Assembly (NCBI GenBank): GCA_964059195.1 | Contig: CAXKWD010000007.1 | Span: 22,517,023 to 22,581,022 of the forward strand | Reading direction: 5' to 3' | DNA: 64,000 bases | Source: Ectobius pallidus | Taxonomy: Eukaryota; Arthropoda; Insecta; Blattodea; Ectobiidae | Shown: piece by piece, positions 47,309 to 58,345 of the stretch | Layout of the letters: each line of letters starts with the position of its first letter | How positions within the stretch are numbered: the stretch's first letter is position 1 | Position numbers and translations under genes: made by a program | Notes under the pieces: generated by a model | What the model was told of the DNA's origin: nothing | The model's input: the letters and a program-made list of their open reading frames with translations, nothing else | Databases searched by the model: none

Positions 47309-48082
47309 CTAAGACGATGTGTGTCTGTTCATTTCATTATGACTCAAAGTTTTCCTTTGGCTTTCTTTCTTTATGTTATCGGTAATAACAGACTTTTCTT
47401 CATGTCTTCTTCTTGCACCACTGGAAGGATTATCTGAAAAGACTGGGGTTGTGGAAGATGGATTGTGCTTGTGTTTTTTATGTGAATCAGACGAAGATGT
47501 CAGTGCTTCTTGAGGTAAAGTGTGCTGTGTTTCAGGAGTGATTTGTTTCTTTGGGATTGGGATTTCTTCTTTAGGGTGGCCAGTCTTTTGAGATGAAGTC
47601 TGTTTTATCTCCGAAGGTTTATAGTTATCTTTAGTCTCTGTAAACCCTGAAGATTGTCCTTCCACGTTATTATGGCCACTGTCTTTCCCTACCAAATATG
47701 CTTTCCTGAGTGATGATTTTTGACCTTGATTCTGAGTAATATCACCACCTACTTCCTCTTCAAGGTCTTCAGCACCAAATTCATCATCAAACTCTCCTAA
47801 GTTGTCTTCATCGAAGTTATCATCATAGCGAAATTCATCTGTATCCTCGAATTCTTCAAACTCTCCACCATCTTCTGAAGACCGAGAAATCTGGAGTTTA
47901 TTGATGCGTGATTGTACAATGTTGAGGTGTCGAAGAACATAATCTTCATTTGGGGCGAGTCTATGAGCACGTTGAAGGCATGCTTCGGCTCTTAATAAGT
48001 TCCCACGTTCCACATACACAACACATAAATTGTGTAGTCCCTGAATGTTTTCAGGATCCAGCTGTAGGATTCGCTTGTAGCA
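47309..48082 (-). CDS. TMTC3: TMTC3 terminal exon (last TPR, acidic tail)
   Basis: After the acceptor ttttcag it reads CYKRILQLDPENIQGLHNLC and VVYVERGNLLRAEACLQRA, then LAPNEDYVLRHLNIV, matching human TMTC3 ([35 protein letters not shown]). The stop is TAG at 47309-47311. The 257 codons continue beyond the conserved part into a tail with an extremely acidic segment (about 47741-47880; 24 of 45 residues Asp/Glu). After that come Ser/Thr/Lys/Gln-rich sequence and a basic ARRRHEEK motif. TMTC3 is a multispanning ER protein of the GT-C fold linked to O-mannosylation of cadherins, with its TPR domain in the lumen. The tail is not conserved with the human protein. Confidence 0.94.
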   Translation of the reverse strand, partial: CYKRILQLDPENIQGLHNLCVVYVERGNLLRAEACLQRAHRLAPNEDYVLRHLNIVQSRINKLQISRSSEDGGEFEEFEDTDEFRYDDNFDEDNLGEFDDEFGAEDLEEEVGGDITQNQGQKSSLRKAYLVGKDSGHNNVEGQSSGFTETKDNYKPSEIKQTSSQKTGHPKEEIPIPKKQITPETQHTLPQEALTSSSDSHKKHKHNPSSTTPVFSDNPSSGARRRHEEKSVITDNIKKESQRKTLSHNEMNRHTSS

Positions 48083-48756
48083 CTGAAAATAAGCATACTG
48101 AAATTAGTACATCATAATTTTAAAAGACTCTCCTGAACTATATGGTATAATTACCATGTTATTCCAAAATCACTTAAAACAAAATAAGAGAATAATCCAT
48201 TTAATAATTTTTCAATTTAGATTAAGCTGTTCCTGAAAAGTTACTTTGATCATGAAAATCTTGCATACCGGTAAAATTTTTCCACAATCCATTACAATTA
48301 ATTAATTCTCAGGCTCAGGGTAAAGGTATTTCACTCAAGCTTTCGGAAACAAAAAGGAAAACAATTTTTCTATAAATGAAAGTATGTGGATTATATGCTG
48401 AGTAAAAAAATTCATAGACATTTATGGTTTCTCAGGATTCCAACCTGGTGAAGGAGTTGATGTAGTCTAAGCTAGTAGCAGCTGAAAGCTCGGACTACAA
48501 CAACTCCTTCACCTGGTTGGAATCGCAAAATCAAATATTGGAAATGGCTAAATCATAACTTCGAAAATACCATATTAACTAATCCTAAATAGTTTTAATT
48601 ACAATTACAATTTATAAATGAAGGATGGTTAAGTAAACAAAACCCAATTTCTGCTTATACTGTTTGATGTCTTAAAAACAGTAAAACCCCATTATCCCCA
48701 CAAAAAGTTAAACAAGATTCTACTGTATCAATCTATGAAATTGCTACTGTACTTAC
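48083..48756. other. TMTC3 intron with small foldback
   Basis: GT-AG intron, phase 0. It contains an inverted repeat at 48436-48524 with arms of about 37 bp (gattccaacctggtgaagga and its complement) around a short loop. Confidence 0.8.
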
Positions 48757-49041
48757 ATTTTCAGCTGCATCTAAGTCTTTAATATTATTAATGTAGATGT
48801 CACCTAGAAGAATAAGTCCCTTGATGTGATCAGGATGAAACTTTACGAGCTGATTTAGAAAAGGGGCTGCCTCTAATGGACGATGATCATCTGCCAAGAG
48901 CAGTGCGAGATTAAACAGTGCACTACGGAAGTCTTCTTTTAATTGCACTGCACGTCTAAACCAATGCTCCGCTCCTGCAATGTCTCTATCATCCATTGCC
49001 AGCATGCCCAGGTTGAAATGGACTCTCTCATTGGTGGCATC
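48757..49041 (-). CDS. TMTC3: TMTC3 exon (TPR repeats)
   Basis: 95 codons, phase 0 at both ends (acceptor tttcag before 49041, donor GTAAGT after 48757). It reads [20 protein letters not shown] and [15 protein letters not shown], then FHPDHIKGLILLGDIYIN. The human protein has [34 protein letters not shown] and YYPDHIKGLILKGDI. It carries two to three tetratricopeptide repeats. Confidence 0.95.
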
Positions 49042-49411
49042 CTGAAACAACATAATAAAACTATATTGTAATTATACCTGTGAATCAACAGTTCTGATTA
49101 ATAATATAAATCCTCATCAATGCGTTTCAAATTTGTCTCCTGGAGTTTTTATTTCTTTTTTATTTACATGCATGTAAATCTACAGACACAGAACTGTTGA
49201 ACACACAAATGCCACCAACCTTGAGAACATAGAAGCTGATTACTTTCATTTTGCAATTGAATGAAAGAACACCAATAAGTTGCGTAGATAAGACAGAAAG
49301 GAGAAAAAATATTTTTCTACTAAAAATGTGAAATGGGTGCCAAAGAAATTTAAAGCAGGATAAAAACTACTTCACAAGATTGTGGGTTCCTTTCGGACAC
49401 ATTGTGCTTAA

Positions 49412-49444
<33 letters not shown>

Positions 49445-50678
49445 CAGAATTTAAATCTCTGTTTACCTAGGTACAATAATATATTTTTATTGTAGTGAAA
49501 AAAAAACGGGCAATTGACCATGTAAGTGACAATATTGCAACTGAAGATGTTTGGGGCATATGAATAACACTTTACCCAATGACATGTAAGATATTAGAGC
49601 CCCAGAAATAACTAACTTAAGACTTGAGGCTTTCTTGGTGCTGATTATTAATAACAGTTCCACGGGCTATAAGCTGAGTAAAAGGATATACAGTATCCAA
49701 GCTTTCGGCCACTGACATCTCTGCGGCCTTCCTCAGGGAATAAGGGAAGAGAGAGCTTATATATATAAAAGATATGAGTGGAGAAATAATACACTACTTC
49801 ACTAGATGTTCAGACTAACCTGTTAGGTTAGGTTAGGTTAGTCTGAACATCTAGTGAAGCAGTGTATTATTTCTCCACTCATATCTTTACATATTTCTTA
49901 ACTTCACTGTGTAAACTTCCTTCATTCATTAAATAAGCATATATATAATTTTTAGTGAAAATGAAATTTTGTGAATGGAGGAAATTGGCCAATACACTCC
50001 AACCTATTTCCTTCAATCACAAAATTTCATTTTCATTAAAAATCATATATAAAATCTTCTCTTACTCTACTCTCATTTTCCTGAGTAAGGTCGCAGAGAT
50101 GTCAGCGGTCGTAAGCTTGGACACTGTATATCCTTTTACTCGGCTTATAGTCCGTGAAACCATTATTAATAAGTTACTTTACTGTTTGACAAGTGAAACA
50201 CTGCTATATTACTCTTAATTTTAAGCCTTATTACTGTACACTAACTTTAATGGGAAACACTTTTTACAAAAAATATTATTCACAGCGAAAGTAATTAACT
50301 TATTAATACAGAAATGGTCAACTATTTTATCCAACTGCTATCAATTTTAAATTACCATAATCAATCAAACAATCAATCAAGCAATCAATTGCTTCAGTCT
50401 TTATTTTCTCCTGAACCAATTTAAAAATTACTGAAAATTTGTCATAAACCAGGTTGTTAGTTAAAAATGCCAGACCTCGACTGTTCAGGTCTGTAGGTAA
50501 GAGTTATGATTATGACTTCCGAAGGTAAAGGTCTAATAATAAGGATATCAAAATGTATTGTTGGTCTTAATCTGTCTTATGAGAGAGACTGAAACTTAAG
50601 CCAGATACATACACAATACACACACACCTACATAATACAAAACAGCATATGGTAGTAAAAATGTGACATGTGACTGAC
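49042..50678. other. TMTC3 intron with nested foldbacks
   Basis: GT-AG intron, phase 0. (ATT)n lies at 49412-49443. A complex inverted repeat occupies about 49653-50172 (listed separately). The remainder shows nothing. Confidence 0.7.
49653..50172. repeat. Nested foldback element with TTAGG repeats and hammerhead-like core
   Basis: The outer arms are about 49653-49745 and 50080-50172 (shared attattaata, aaaggatatacagt, gagatgtcag). Inside are two further hairpins, 49768-49892 and about 49955-50045. The first has about 50-bp arms ending in gactaacct around TTAGG units. On the minus strand the left outer arm contains CTGAGGA (49736-49730), A, GGCC-loop-GGCC, then GAAA (49706-49703), a hammerhead-like core. 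The right arm copy is degraded (CTGAGTA). Confidence 0.75.
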
Positions 50679-50861
50679 CTTGCGAAGCAGTTTAAGAAGT
50701 CTTTCTCTAGCCACTTTTCTGAGTTCTGCACGGCCGAGCTCTTGCAGAAGTATTGCAGAATTGAGCAAGGCTTGTTCATGTTCTGGATCAAACTCTAGAG
50801 CTTTGTCCAGGTAGGCAAGAGCCTGAGAAGCCTTCCCTTGCTCCAAGAATACAACTCCAAG
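50679..50861 (-). CDS. TMTC3: TMTC3 exon (TPR)
   Basis: 61 codons, phase 0 in and out (acceptor ttttcag, donor GTCAGT). LGVVFLEQGKASQALAYLDK, ALEFDPEHEQALLNSAILLQ, then LRKVARERLLKLL. Human TMTC3 has [20 protein letters not shown] at the same place and RPEARKRLL after it. It carries one canonical TPR plus part of the next. Confidence 0.94.
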
Positions 50862-51341
50862 CTGAAAACATTACACTGTTATAGAGATTTAAACAGAGGA
50901 TGAGTCTAGAGGCAGGCTTGAAACATGTACGGGTTAGTTTTCTGTAATCAGTGAAGTATGTATGTAAAATCTCCATCTCGAGTATTAATAGATATTTTAT
51001 AACTTCACTATTTAAACTTCCTATTCCTATTTATTTTAAGGAAACCAAGTTACTTGAACAGCTTTTATGGATACATTTTTGCACAAATTAATTCAAGACT
51101 ATGGAATATATTTTTGAAAAACTGAAAAATCACTTTAACTCCCTTAATATGAAAAATATTGCATCTGTTTACAATTATTATACCTCTTAAGGGTAGTGCT
51201 AGAACTTCTGTTTGAAAGGTTTTTTGATAATAACCATTAGCTCAAGGGGTTGAACAATTTTTTATATGACCAACCCTTACTGCGAGGGGTGTTCAAAATG
51301 AGATCACAGAACAAAAACTCCAGAATTATGAAACTGTTAAT

Positions 51342-53004
51342 CATGGGCGTACGGTGAAATTTTGTTCGGGAGGGGTTCAATGTAAGGTTGTCTCAGCTCC
51401 GTGTCCTTACGCACACTGAAACTCAATACTTTTCAAATAAAATCAGGTAAACTGATATAAAAAAGTGCCAGAATGCTTTTATTTAATCAGTGATAAGTTA
51501 ATTGCAATTATGATATGAACAAAGTAAGTTATTTTTGTAATGTCTCCGAGTTAAGCTCCTGATCGATTCATTAAGCAGGGCTTGTGGGAGAAAATACTGA
51601 ACCTTAATTCAAACTCATAGGCCTATACACTGATATAAGAAGTTCTTAAAAAACCATATGTCAGCATTTCACGAAATACACTGGGGAAGAACACTTAATT
51701 TACGTAGGCCTAATTATTTCACAGTAATATACCTTCTGTATACAAACAGTATTCAAATCTTACAGTATTCAACTTTATCAATTAAATAAACACCTGACTA
51801 GTTTGATATTCAAATGCAAAGGAATATATCATGGCTAACTGTATTGCAAATTCCAAAGCCGTCAATCAGTGTAAAATAATATGTTGTCAGGATAACCGAT
51901 TTGCATTTGTTAAATTCTAATATATTACCATAAAATAGGCACTAAATTGGGCATTACTCCGATACCGGTCAACGCAAATATCAATATCAAATATCAATAG
52001 ATTTCTTCCCATGGACATTATAAATGTGTATACCAAGTTTCATTAAAATCCGATAAAGCGTATTTGAGTTACCGTGCCTTTAAAATAGACACTTACCTGG
52101 GTTTTATTCCGGTATTGGTCAACCGATTTGGTCCAATATCAGTAGGCTTCTTCCCATGGGCATTATAAACGCGTATACCAAGTTTCATTAAAATCCAAAA
52201 AAGCGTATTTGAGTTATTGTGTGTACAGACACACGGACGGACAGACAAACAGACAGACATTTTCCCGTCCCCCCACACAATCTCATAAAGTACCATATTT
52301 ACACTTACTAACTAAACAGTTGTATTGCTGTCAATAATACACTATAATTAATACGCAGCATAGCCTTTGAAAGTGTTTTTCTTGAGGTTTCTGTCCATTT
52401 CTCCTTTAAGCGAGTGACTAAATAAAAACTTTCTTTTGACGAAAATTATCATAATACTGTATGATACATGCACACCATGGCCTAGAATCCACACAAACTC
52501 TTTATGCTGAGCACTGAAATCAGGTAACATCGAGATCCAAGGTGTGAACCATAAGTAGTGGTGACACTAGCAGATTTATAAGCTCTAATCAGATTTGAAG
52601 TTACACAATTACAGACTCTAATGAATCAGTATATCTGTATCGACAAGTAGATTGCAGGCGTAGTAATTTCGTAAGTCCATTCCAGAATAGGTTTATATAT
52701 ATATATATTCAAATATTGCAGGAACTAACCTGAAATGCAATGAAATCCTGATACCCTAACGATCACACCACATGGATAATCAGGCCGCCGAATCGTTCGG
52801 GAGATTCCAAAAGGGGTTTTATTTACTAGTAGGCTAATACATCACTGTTATTAAGCTGAACAATTATGAAAAACCATTCTTAAATAATGTTTTGATATGT
52901 AAGAAATTTTAAAATAACAACCGAATCACAGTGTTATTTTATTTCGTTATATGATATAATCTTAAAAATATTGAAGATGAACCCCCCCATACCGTACGCC
53001 CATG
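51342..53004. mobile_element. Non-autonomous hAT element, 1663 bp with a nested repeat, 8-bp TSD
   Basis: The ends CATGGGCGTACGG and CCGTACGCCCATG are perfect 13-bp inverted repeats flanked by CTGTTAAT at 51334-51341 and 53005-53012. A copy of the GTACCGG tandem-unit element (51435-52310) sits inside. No transposase frame is present. It lies in the TMTC3 intron 50862-54519. Confidence 0.85.
51435..52310 (-). repeat. GTACCGG tandem-unit element, copy 3 (minus)
   Basis: Common terminus aaataaaatcaggtaaactg at 51435, two tandem units (aagtttcattaaaatcc near 52035 and 52182), a GACAGACA-type tract at 52228-52258, and the end ctcataaagtaccatattta. Same orientation as copy 1. Confidence 0.8.
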
Positions 53005-53022
53005 CTGTTAATCATCTAAATA

Positions 53023-53351
53023 CAGTGGAGTCTCGATTAACTGAGGTTCAATATTATCCAAGCCCAAATTAAGGGAAAACTAAAATTAAGGATTAGCTGA
53101 AGATCACAAATAGCGATCATATTTTCGTTTAAATGTTTAATTTTTGTGTTTTTCAAAGTTATGTGTACTGTATTTTTTTTATATTTCATATCAATATATG
53201 TCAATACAGAGCTCCTGCTGCTTTCATAATTTGATTGTATTTTCTTATCTATTTTCTAGACCCCCTTTTACTCTACATCCATATTAACTGAGAATTGGCT
53301 TATCTGAGGTTGCTGTGATCCACATTAACTTAATTAATTGAGACTCTAAGG
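53023..53351. mobile_element. pogo/Tigger-like MITE, about 330 bp
   Basis: cagtggagtctcgattaact at 53023 and its imperfect complement ending at 53351 are TIRs with TA on both outer sides (53021-53022, 53352-53353). It is non-coding. CAGT-type ends with TA suggest the pogo branch of Tc1/mariner. Confidence 0.6.
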
Positions 53352-53623
53352 TATTACAAAAATCTTACAGAAATATAGACTTTGAAATCAACCTATGTTT
53401 GTAGGCTGAGCCAGAAAGTACATGAAAGTGAATTGAAACAAATTACTTTTTCAATTTCAACTAATTACTTTTCTCTCTTTGCATTATCATTATCATTTTT
53501 AATCTCGGTTTAACCATTATCTTTAAGTTGTCTTTCATTAAGATTTTTTTTAGTCATAAAACCCAGAAAGATACATTTAGTGCATTCTGCATTACCATAC
53601 TCTGTGGTAACACATTAATTATT

Positions 53624-54475
53624 AAGTGTCAGTATGGTACTTTATCATTGATAAACTTCATTCTGAAGCTGGATATAAATCAACTAGTACAATTATATAA
53701 TATAACTTAATAGGATTTTCAGCCTTTGTACTAATAAAATTTCAATACCACATATTCAGACATATTACGTCATATGTGGTATTGAAATTTTACTAGTACA
53801 AAGGCTGAAAATCCTATTAAGTAATATTATGGTACTTTATGACATTGTGTGAGGATGGGAAAATGTCTGTCCGTCCGTGTGCCTGTATGTGCAATAACTC
53901 AAATATGCTTTATTGGATTTTCATGAAACTTGGTTTACTCACTTATAACATCCATGGCAAGAAGCTTGTTTATTTCTGACCAAATTGGTTGACCGGTACT
54001 GGAGTAACGACTAATTAAAGGTCACATGCTTTTTAAATGGGAAATCATGACTATACTACAAAGCTGCTTTGCTAATCAATGAGGGCCTTTACTCCTATGC
54101 AGTCAGATGTTTGTTTATTTCATTGATCAAGTTGAAACGAGTACTACATGAATACTGTTATATACAGAAGGTATATTACTGTGAAATAATTAGGCCTACA
54201 TACATTAAACAGAGTTCTCTGCCAGTGCATTTTGTGAAATGTTGACATATTTTAAGAATTTCTCATATCAGTGTACACGAGTTTGAATTAAGGTTAAGCA
54301 TCAAAATTTAGTCCTTTGTTCTTCCGTAAGTCCTGTTTAATGAATCGATCTGGAGCTAACTCGGAGATCGATTATAAAAATAACTTATTTTTTGCATGGG
54401 CCTATCATAATCAATTATCACAGATTAAACAAAATCATTCTGGCATTTTTTTATATCAGTTTATGTGATTTTATT
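53624..54475 (+). repeat. GTACCGG tandem-unit element, copy 4 (plus), with foldback inserted
   Basis: attaagtgtcagtatggtac begins the element. After a foldback, the sequence resumes with ttatggtactttatgacatt and a GTCT/GTCC tract (53865-53880), one tandem unit, and the usual internal and terminal sequence (tggca...ttatatcagtttatgtgat). Inverted relative to copy 3. Confidence 0.75.
53704..53822. repeat. Near-perfect hairpin, about 50-bp arms
   Basis: The arms acttaataggattttcagcc... (53704-53753) and its complement (53772-53822) are separated by about 18 bp. It sits at the left end of GTACCGG copy 4. Confidence 0.9.
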
Positions 54476-54519
54476 ATTTATTTCTGATAGTGAACATGTA
54501 AAGAGGGAAGAATACTCAC

Positions 54520-54810
54520 ATTGTAATATATGTCTGGGTTGTTGCTATCATAGAAGAGTGCTCTTTCATAAACTTCCTGAGCTTCTTTTGTTCTGTTTAG
54601 CTTGAGTAAAATGTCTCCTCTATTGATGTATGCTTGTGTGTAGTCAGCTCTCATGCTGATCGCTTGTCGATACAGCAAATCTGCTTCTTCTAATCTTGTC
54701 TCATTCCGAGCAATTAAATTTGCCAAATTCAGGAACACATTCAAATGATTCGGTGCTATTCGAGCTTGATAAGATTCACCAGGCTTTGCTTTTGGAAGTA
54801 GTGATTTTGC
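54520..54810 (-). CDS. TMTC3: TMTC3 exon (TPR repeats)
   Basis: 97 codons, phase 0 in and out (acceptor tatacag, donor GTGAGT). [80 protein letters not shown]. Human TMTC3 shows the same block ([37 protein letters not shown]), so the identity is firm. Two TPRs are visible. Confidence 0.96.
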
Positions 54811-55209
54811 CTGTATAAAAGAAAAAATTAATATAGTTAAATACTGGTATTCTACACCTAAAATATAAGAATTTAAAATTTAAAATGTTTTCCATTTTAA
54901 AATTACATCGCCACGTATGAGATGGTAAAGCCATTCAATCCAAGGAGCATGGCACATACATGATGTCCAGGTGAAAGGTATCCAGATTATATTTATTATC
55001 ATATCTGGCCTATATTAGGTTTGCATTTACATAGAAAAACATAACTAAATAATGGATTCATGCATTTACATGTGTTATATGGAACAATAATTAAAAGGCA
55101 CAATAGTCTGCAGTTTAAATGAAAGGTAAATAAAACTTACAGATCTAGGTGAATGTATGAATGAAAAATAAATTAATGCCAACAAACATTCACTCAATTT
55201 TCTTTCTAC

Positions 55210-55580
55210 TGTTTGGTCATCAAACGAGAAACAAATTTTGCTGCAACTCATTGCATGTTCAATTTTTCAGTCAAAATTTCATGGCATGACCCAATTGAGT
55301 TCTGTAAGTTCTCCGACAGTCATTCGGCGATTTGCACGCACCAGATTGTTTATTTTCTGAATGTGGGATTCAATCAGTTGAAGTGGAAGGCCTTCCTGGT
55401 CCGAGGATAATCTTGAATTGACTGATGACCACTTTTAAAACTGTGAAAACCAGTCGTAACATTGCGTACGACCCAGGGCATCATCTTCATAAGCTTGTTT
55501 CAAAAGATGAAACGTTTCTGTGAACGTGTTCCTCAGTTTCACGCAAAATTTTACGTTGCATTGTTGCTCCAGAAAATTGC
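55210..55580 (-). pseudogene. Mariner transposase N-terminal scrap
   Basis: The minus strand contains, across frameshifts, the helix-turn-helix part of a mariner transposase. LVRANRRMTVGELTELNW-like residues are preceded by a QKIN segment and by remains of the G-R-P-S-T-S linker. No catalytic residues remain. Confidence 0.5.
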
Positions 55581-56128
55581 ACATTTGAAAAATTGACATT
55601 AACACTTAAACACTTTGCACTCAAATTACAATATCACAAAAACTAAACAAGGTATCAACAATCCAAGAACATGTGCTTACAAAAGAGGTTATGCACAAGG
55701 CAGTGGTACCAACCGCATATCATTAAATATCTCCATTGGCATATAATTCAAAATGTTCAGTTATTATCTGAAGAGGTCTGATATATGTGTGTGTGGAAGC
55801 CATGGTTCTCTTTCCCTACTGTAGGCAATTTACAGACTCAACCTAGCATCTTTTATTAAAGAATTTAATGCATTAAGAATGTTATAAATTCAGATTCACA
55901 TCCTATTTATTGTTTTATTTTTGTAAGTTGCTAGACATATGAACAGATTTATTATGGTCTCATTTTAACATTAAGTTTCATTTCTCACTAGCTTTATTTC
56001 AGTCGGTCAGCCATTTCAGTTTCATCTCCAACGTAGCCATGTGAAGCCAATCTCAGAATGGGCTTCTCAGAACTTCAAATTATCTGAGACATCAGTGTAT
56101 TAAATTACACACCATAGGAACAGATGTA

Positions 56129-56573
56129 CCGTATTAGCCCGAATATAAAACAATGTTTTTCCTCAAAATGTGTTTATAAAAACTATACTCGTGTTATACA
56201 CGCAGCCTAACACTTTCAACAACTCTCCATTCATGAATGCAGCTGTGCAGCGGGAATCCCCACACGACGATGTGCGCCTGACCAAAGGTTGAAGTCATGT
56301 GGAATTTTATTTTTCCCAAATTTGTGCTTCTGCTTGTACTGCACCGTTACTTCTCTATTCTCTATGCGTAAAGCTTAGTTTGATCACCAGTCATGGCAGA
56401 CCATGTGGAAAAGAAAGCATCTTCATTGTCTCAATATGTAAATAAAGGCGAGAGAAGTTACGACATGAACTAATGTACTAATAAGCTATTTTATTAATTT
56501 TTTCGTAACTATCCTTAAAAAATTCATGGTCATCTTATATGCGAGGTCATCTTATATTCGGGCCAATACGGTA
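56129..56573. mobile_element. MITE with accgtatt..cccgaatata TIRs
   Basis: accgtattagcccgaatata at the left and tatattcgggccaatacggt at the right are inverted repeats with one mismatch. The ends (ccgtatt..gaatata) resemble those of the element at 25868-26511. Non-coding. Confidence 0.7.
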
Positions 56574-56714
56574 ATTTTTAAGTACTACACTACATTTCTA
56601 GACATAGATTTAAGAAATCTACATTTCCTCACCAGTTTACTATCAATCATTTCACCTCAATGGTCATGTTGTAATGACCATCTTCCACAATTATTCTAAA
56701 GCAAGGGGAGAATC

Positions 56715-56990
56715 ATTTTCATTTATAATCATCAAATCCAATGGCGGGATTTGATATGATCATCACCTTTCTGGCTCCCCAAAATAGATACACCAAGTCT
56801 CCACTTTGTTTTTCACGATTAAGGCTGTTGCACTCCTGCAGGTGGGCTTCATCCATGATGGTGTCCTGTCCTTGGCACAGAACTCTGCAGGGGACTGGAA
56901 GATCTTGAGTCTGTAGAGGTGGTGGGCAGGCAGTCATGTCCTGACATGAAACGGAACAGTCTGACAGCTTCTTGACGTTCTGCTTTCTTT
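56715..56990 (-). pseudogene. LINE ORF2 C-terminal scrap
   Basis: The minus strand reads, with a frameshift, a RQEAVRLFRFMSGHDCLP-type segment and then CRVLCQGQDTIMDEAHLQEC and YLFWGARK. C-x3-4-C...H-x4-C knuckles after an RL-x-TGHD-like block are common at the C-terminus of insect non-LTR ORF2 proteins. Confidence 0.5.
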
Positions 56991-58147
56991 GTCATGTTAT
57001 ATAGTGTAGATACAGTTTCCCATTTTTTCCCTTTTGCTCAAATATAGAAGATATATAGTACAACACGTTAAACACAAAGCTTGCATTGAACTTGATCCAC
57101 ATCATAAGGGGTTTTTGGTTTATACTGCTCTAAACTCAGCATGTATGCAAGCATGTAATGACTTTCTTATCATTCCATTGTGAGAAGAAGTGTTCATTAA
57201 CAAGTGCATCTCAATGCAACAGTGCAATTCAGAATTTCATAACTTGCCATGATTGCATCTGATCTAACTTCAAGTGCTTTCAAGAACTTTGAATTCACAC
57301 ATAGCTCCAGTAGCGTTAAAACATTTATTATTGCTTATCATGTGTGCAGTTAGAAACAGCTGTTAGAACTTTGAAACTTTGTGGTGTATTTACCATTTAC
57401 ATTCAAATAACCCATTCATCCTGGGACAATGAGTACAGTGTCTTTGCATTCACTTCACGACAACTTCATTATTGATCATCTAATGTTTGAAGTTCATTAT
57501 GGAATTGTCCAACTTTTTTAGTACTTGACCAGATATTGATCACATCAACCCTTGCCAAGTTTGGCCACTTTCAACTGCCTTCTGTTCCTCATCTCTGCTC
57601 CCAATCTGATCATTGTGTGATATCCTACATTCATTTCCCTGATGACAACTCATTAGGGCAACTTGTCTAACAAACTTAACTCAATAACTCAATAATATTA
57701 TTTCTCAGATTTATTCTGGGTGGTCCTCCAACACTTATTACCCAGAAGTACATTGCTTTTAGTTAGAGGCAGCGCAGGCATCCTAACTGCAAGCAATTGT
57801 CACCTCATGTGGCTTTAAGGAAATTAATACAGTCCATTAACCTAGTCTTTAACATGAAGGCTACACTTTGTCATATTTTAATAAATATTTAGTGTACTGA
57901 ATTTCACATTAACAGCCTTAGCATGAGTCTGTAGGCTTCCGCCTAGGCCTTATCATCATTATCTTGATACAGGAAGCTCCTATTTATCAGCGTTTATAGG
58001 AAAACCCACAAACAGGATAATCCACCCATGGATAATCAAAATTTTGCTGTAACTTCAATTGAACCAGTAACTGAATTGCATGATATAATAGACTAATTAT
58101 TTAAATTCACTTGGAATGGGAAATCAAAATGAAGTGGAACGATATTG

Positions 58148-58345
58148 AAACATATTATCTTGGAGAACACTCACTACTTCATTATTATTCATTACTTACT
58201 AGTAACTGGTTTTCGATAGGGCCTCCCTATCATCGTCAGCTACATCTAACAGTTGGACAATAGGGAGGTCCTATCGGAAACCGGTTACTAGTAAGTAATG
58301 AATATTAATGAAGTAATGAGTGTTCTCCAAGAGGAGTATGTTTTA
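58148..58345. repeat. Foldback element with hammerhead-like core
   Basis: Arms of about 84 bp (58148-58231 and 58262-58345; shared ttggagaacactc, ttacttactagtaac). On the minus strand CTGACGA (58239-58233), T, the perfect 7-bp hairpin GATAGGG-AGG-CCCTATC, then GAAA (58214-58211) form a hammerhead-type core. The right arm keeps the hairpin half and GGAAAC but lacks CTGACGA. Confidence 0.8.

Noticed and set aside
48436..48524. Hammerhead-like core in the small foldback (gcagctgaaagctcgg)
   Set aside because: CTGAAAG does not fit CTGANGA and no stem II is present.
49812..49850. Telomere or chromosome end
   Set aside because: Only a few TTAGG units, embedded in an intron between hairpin arms.
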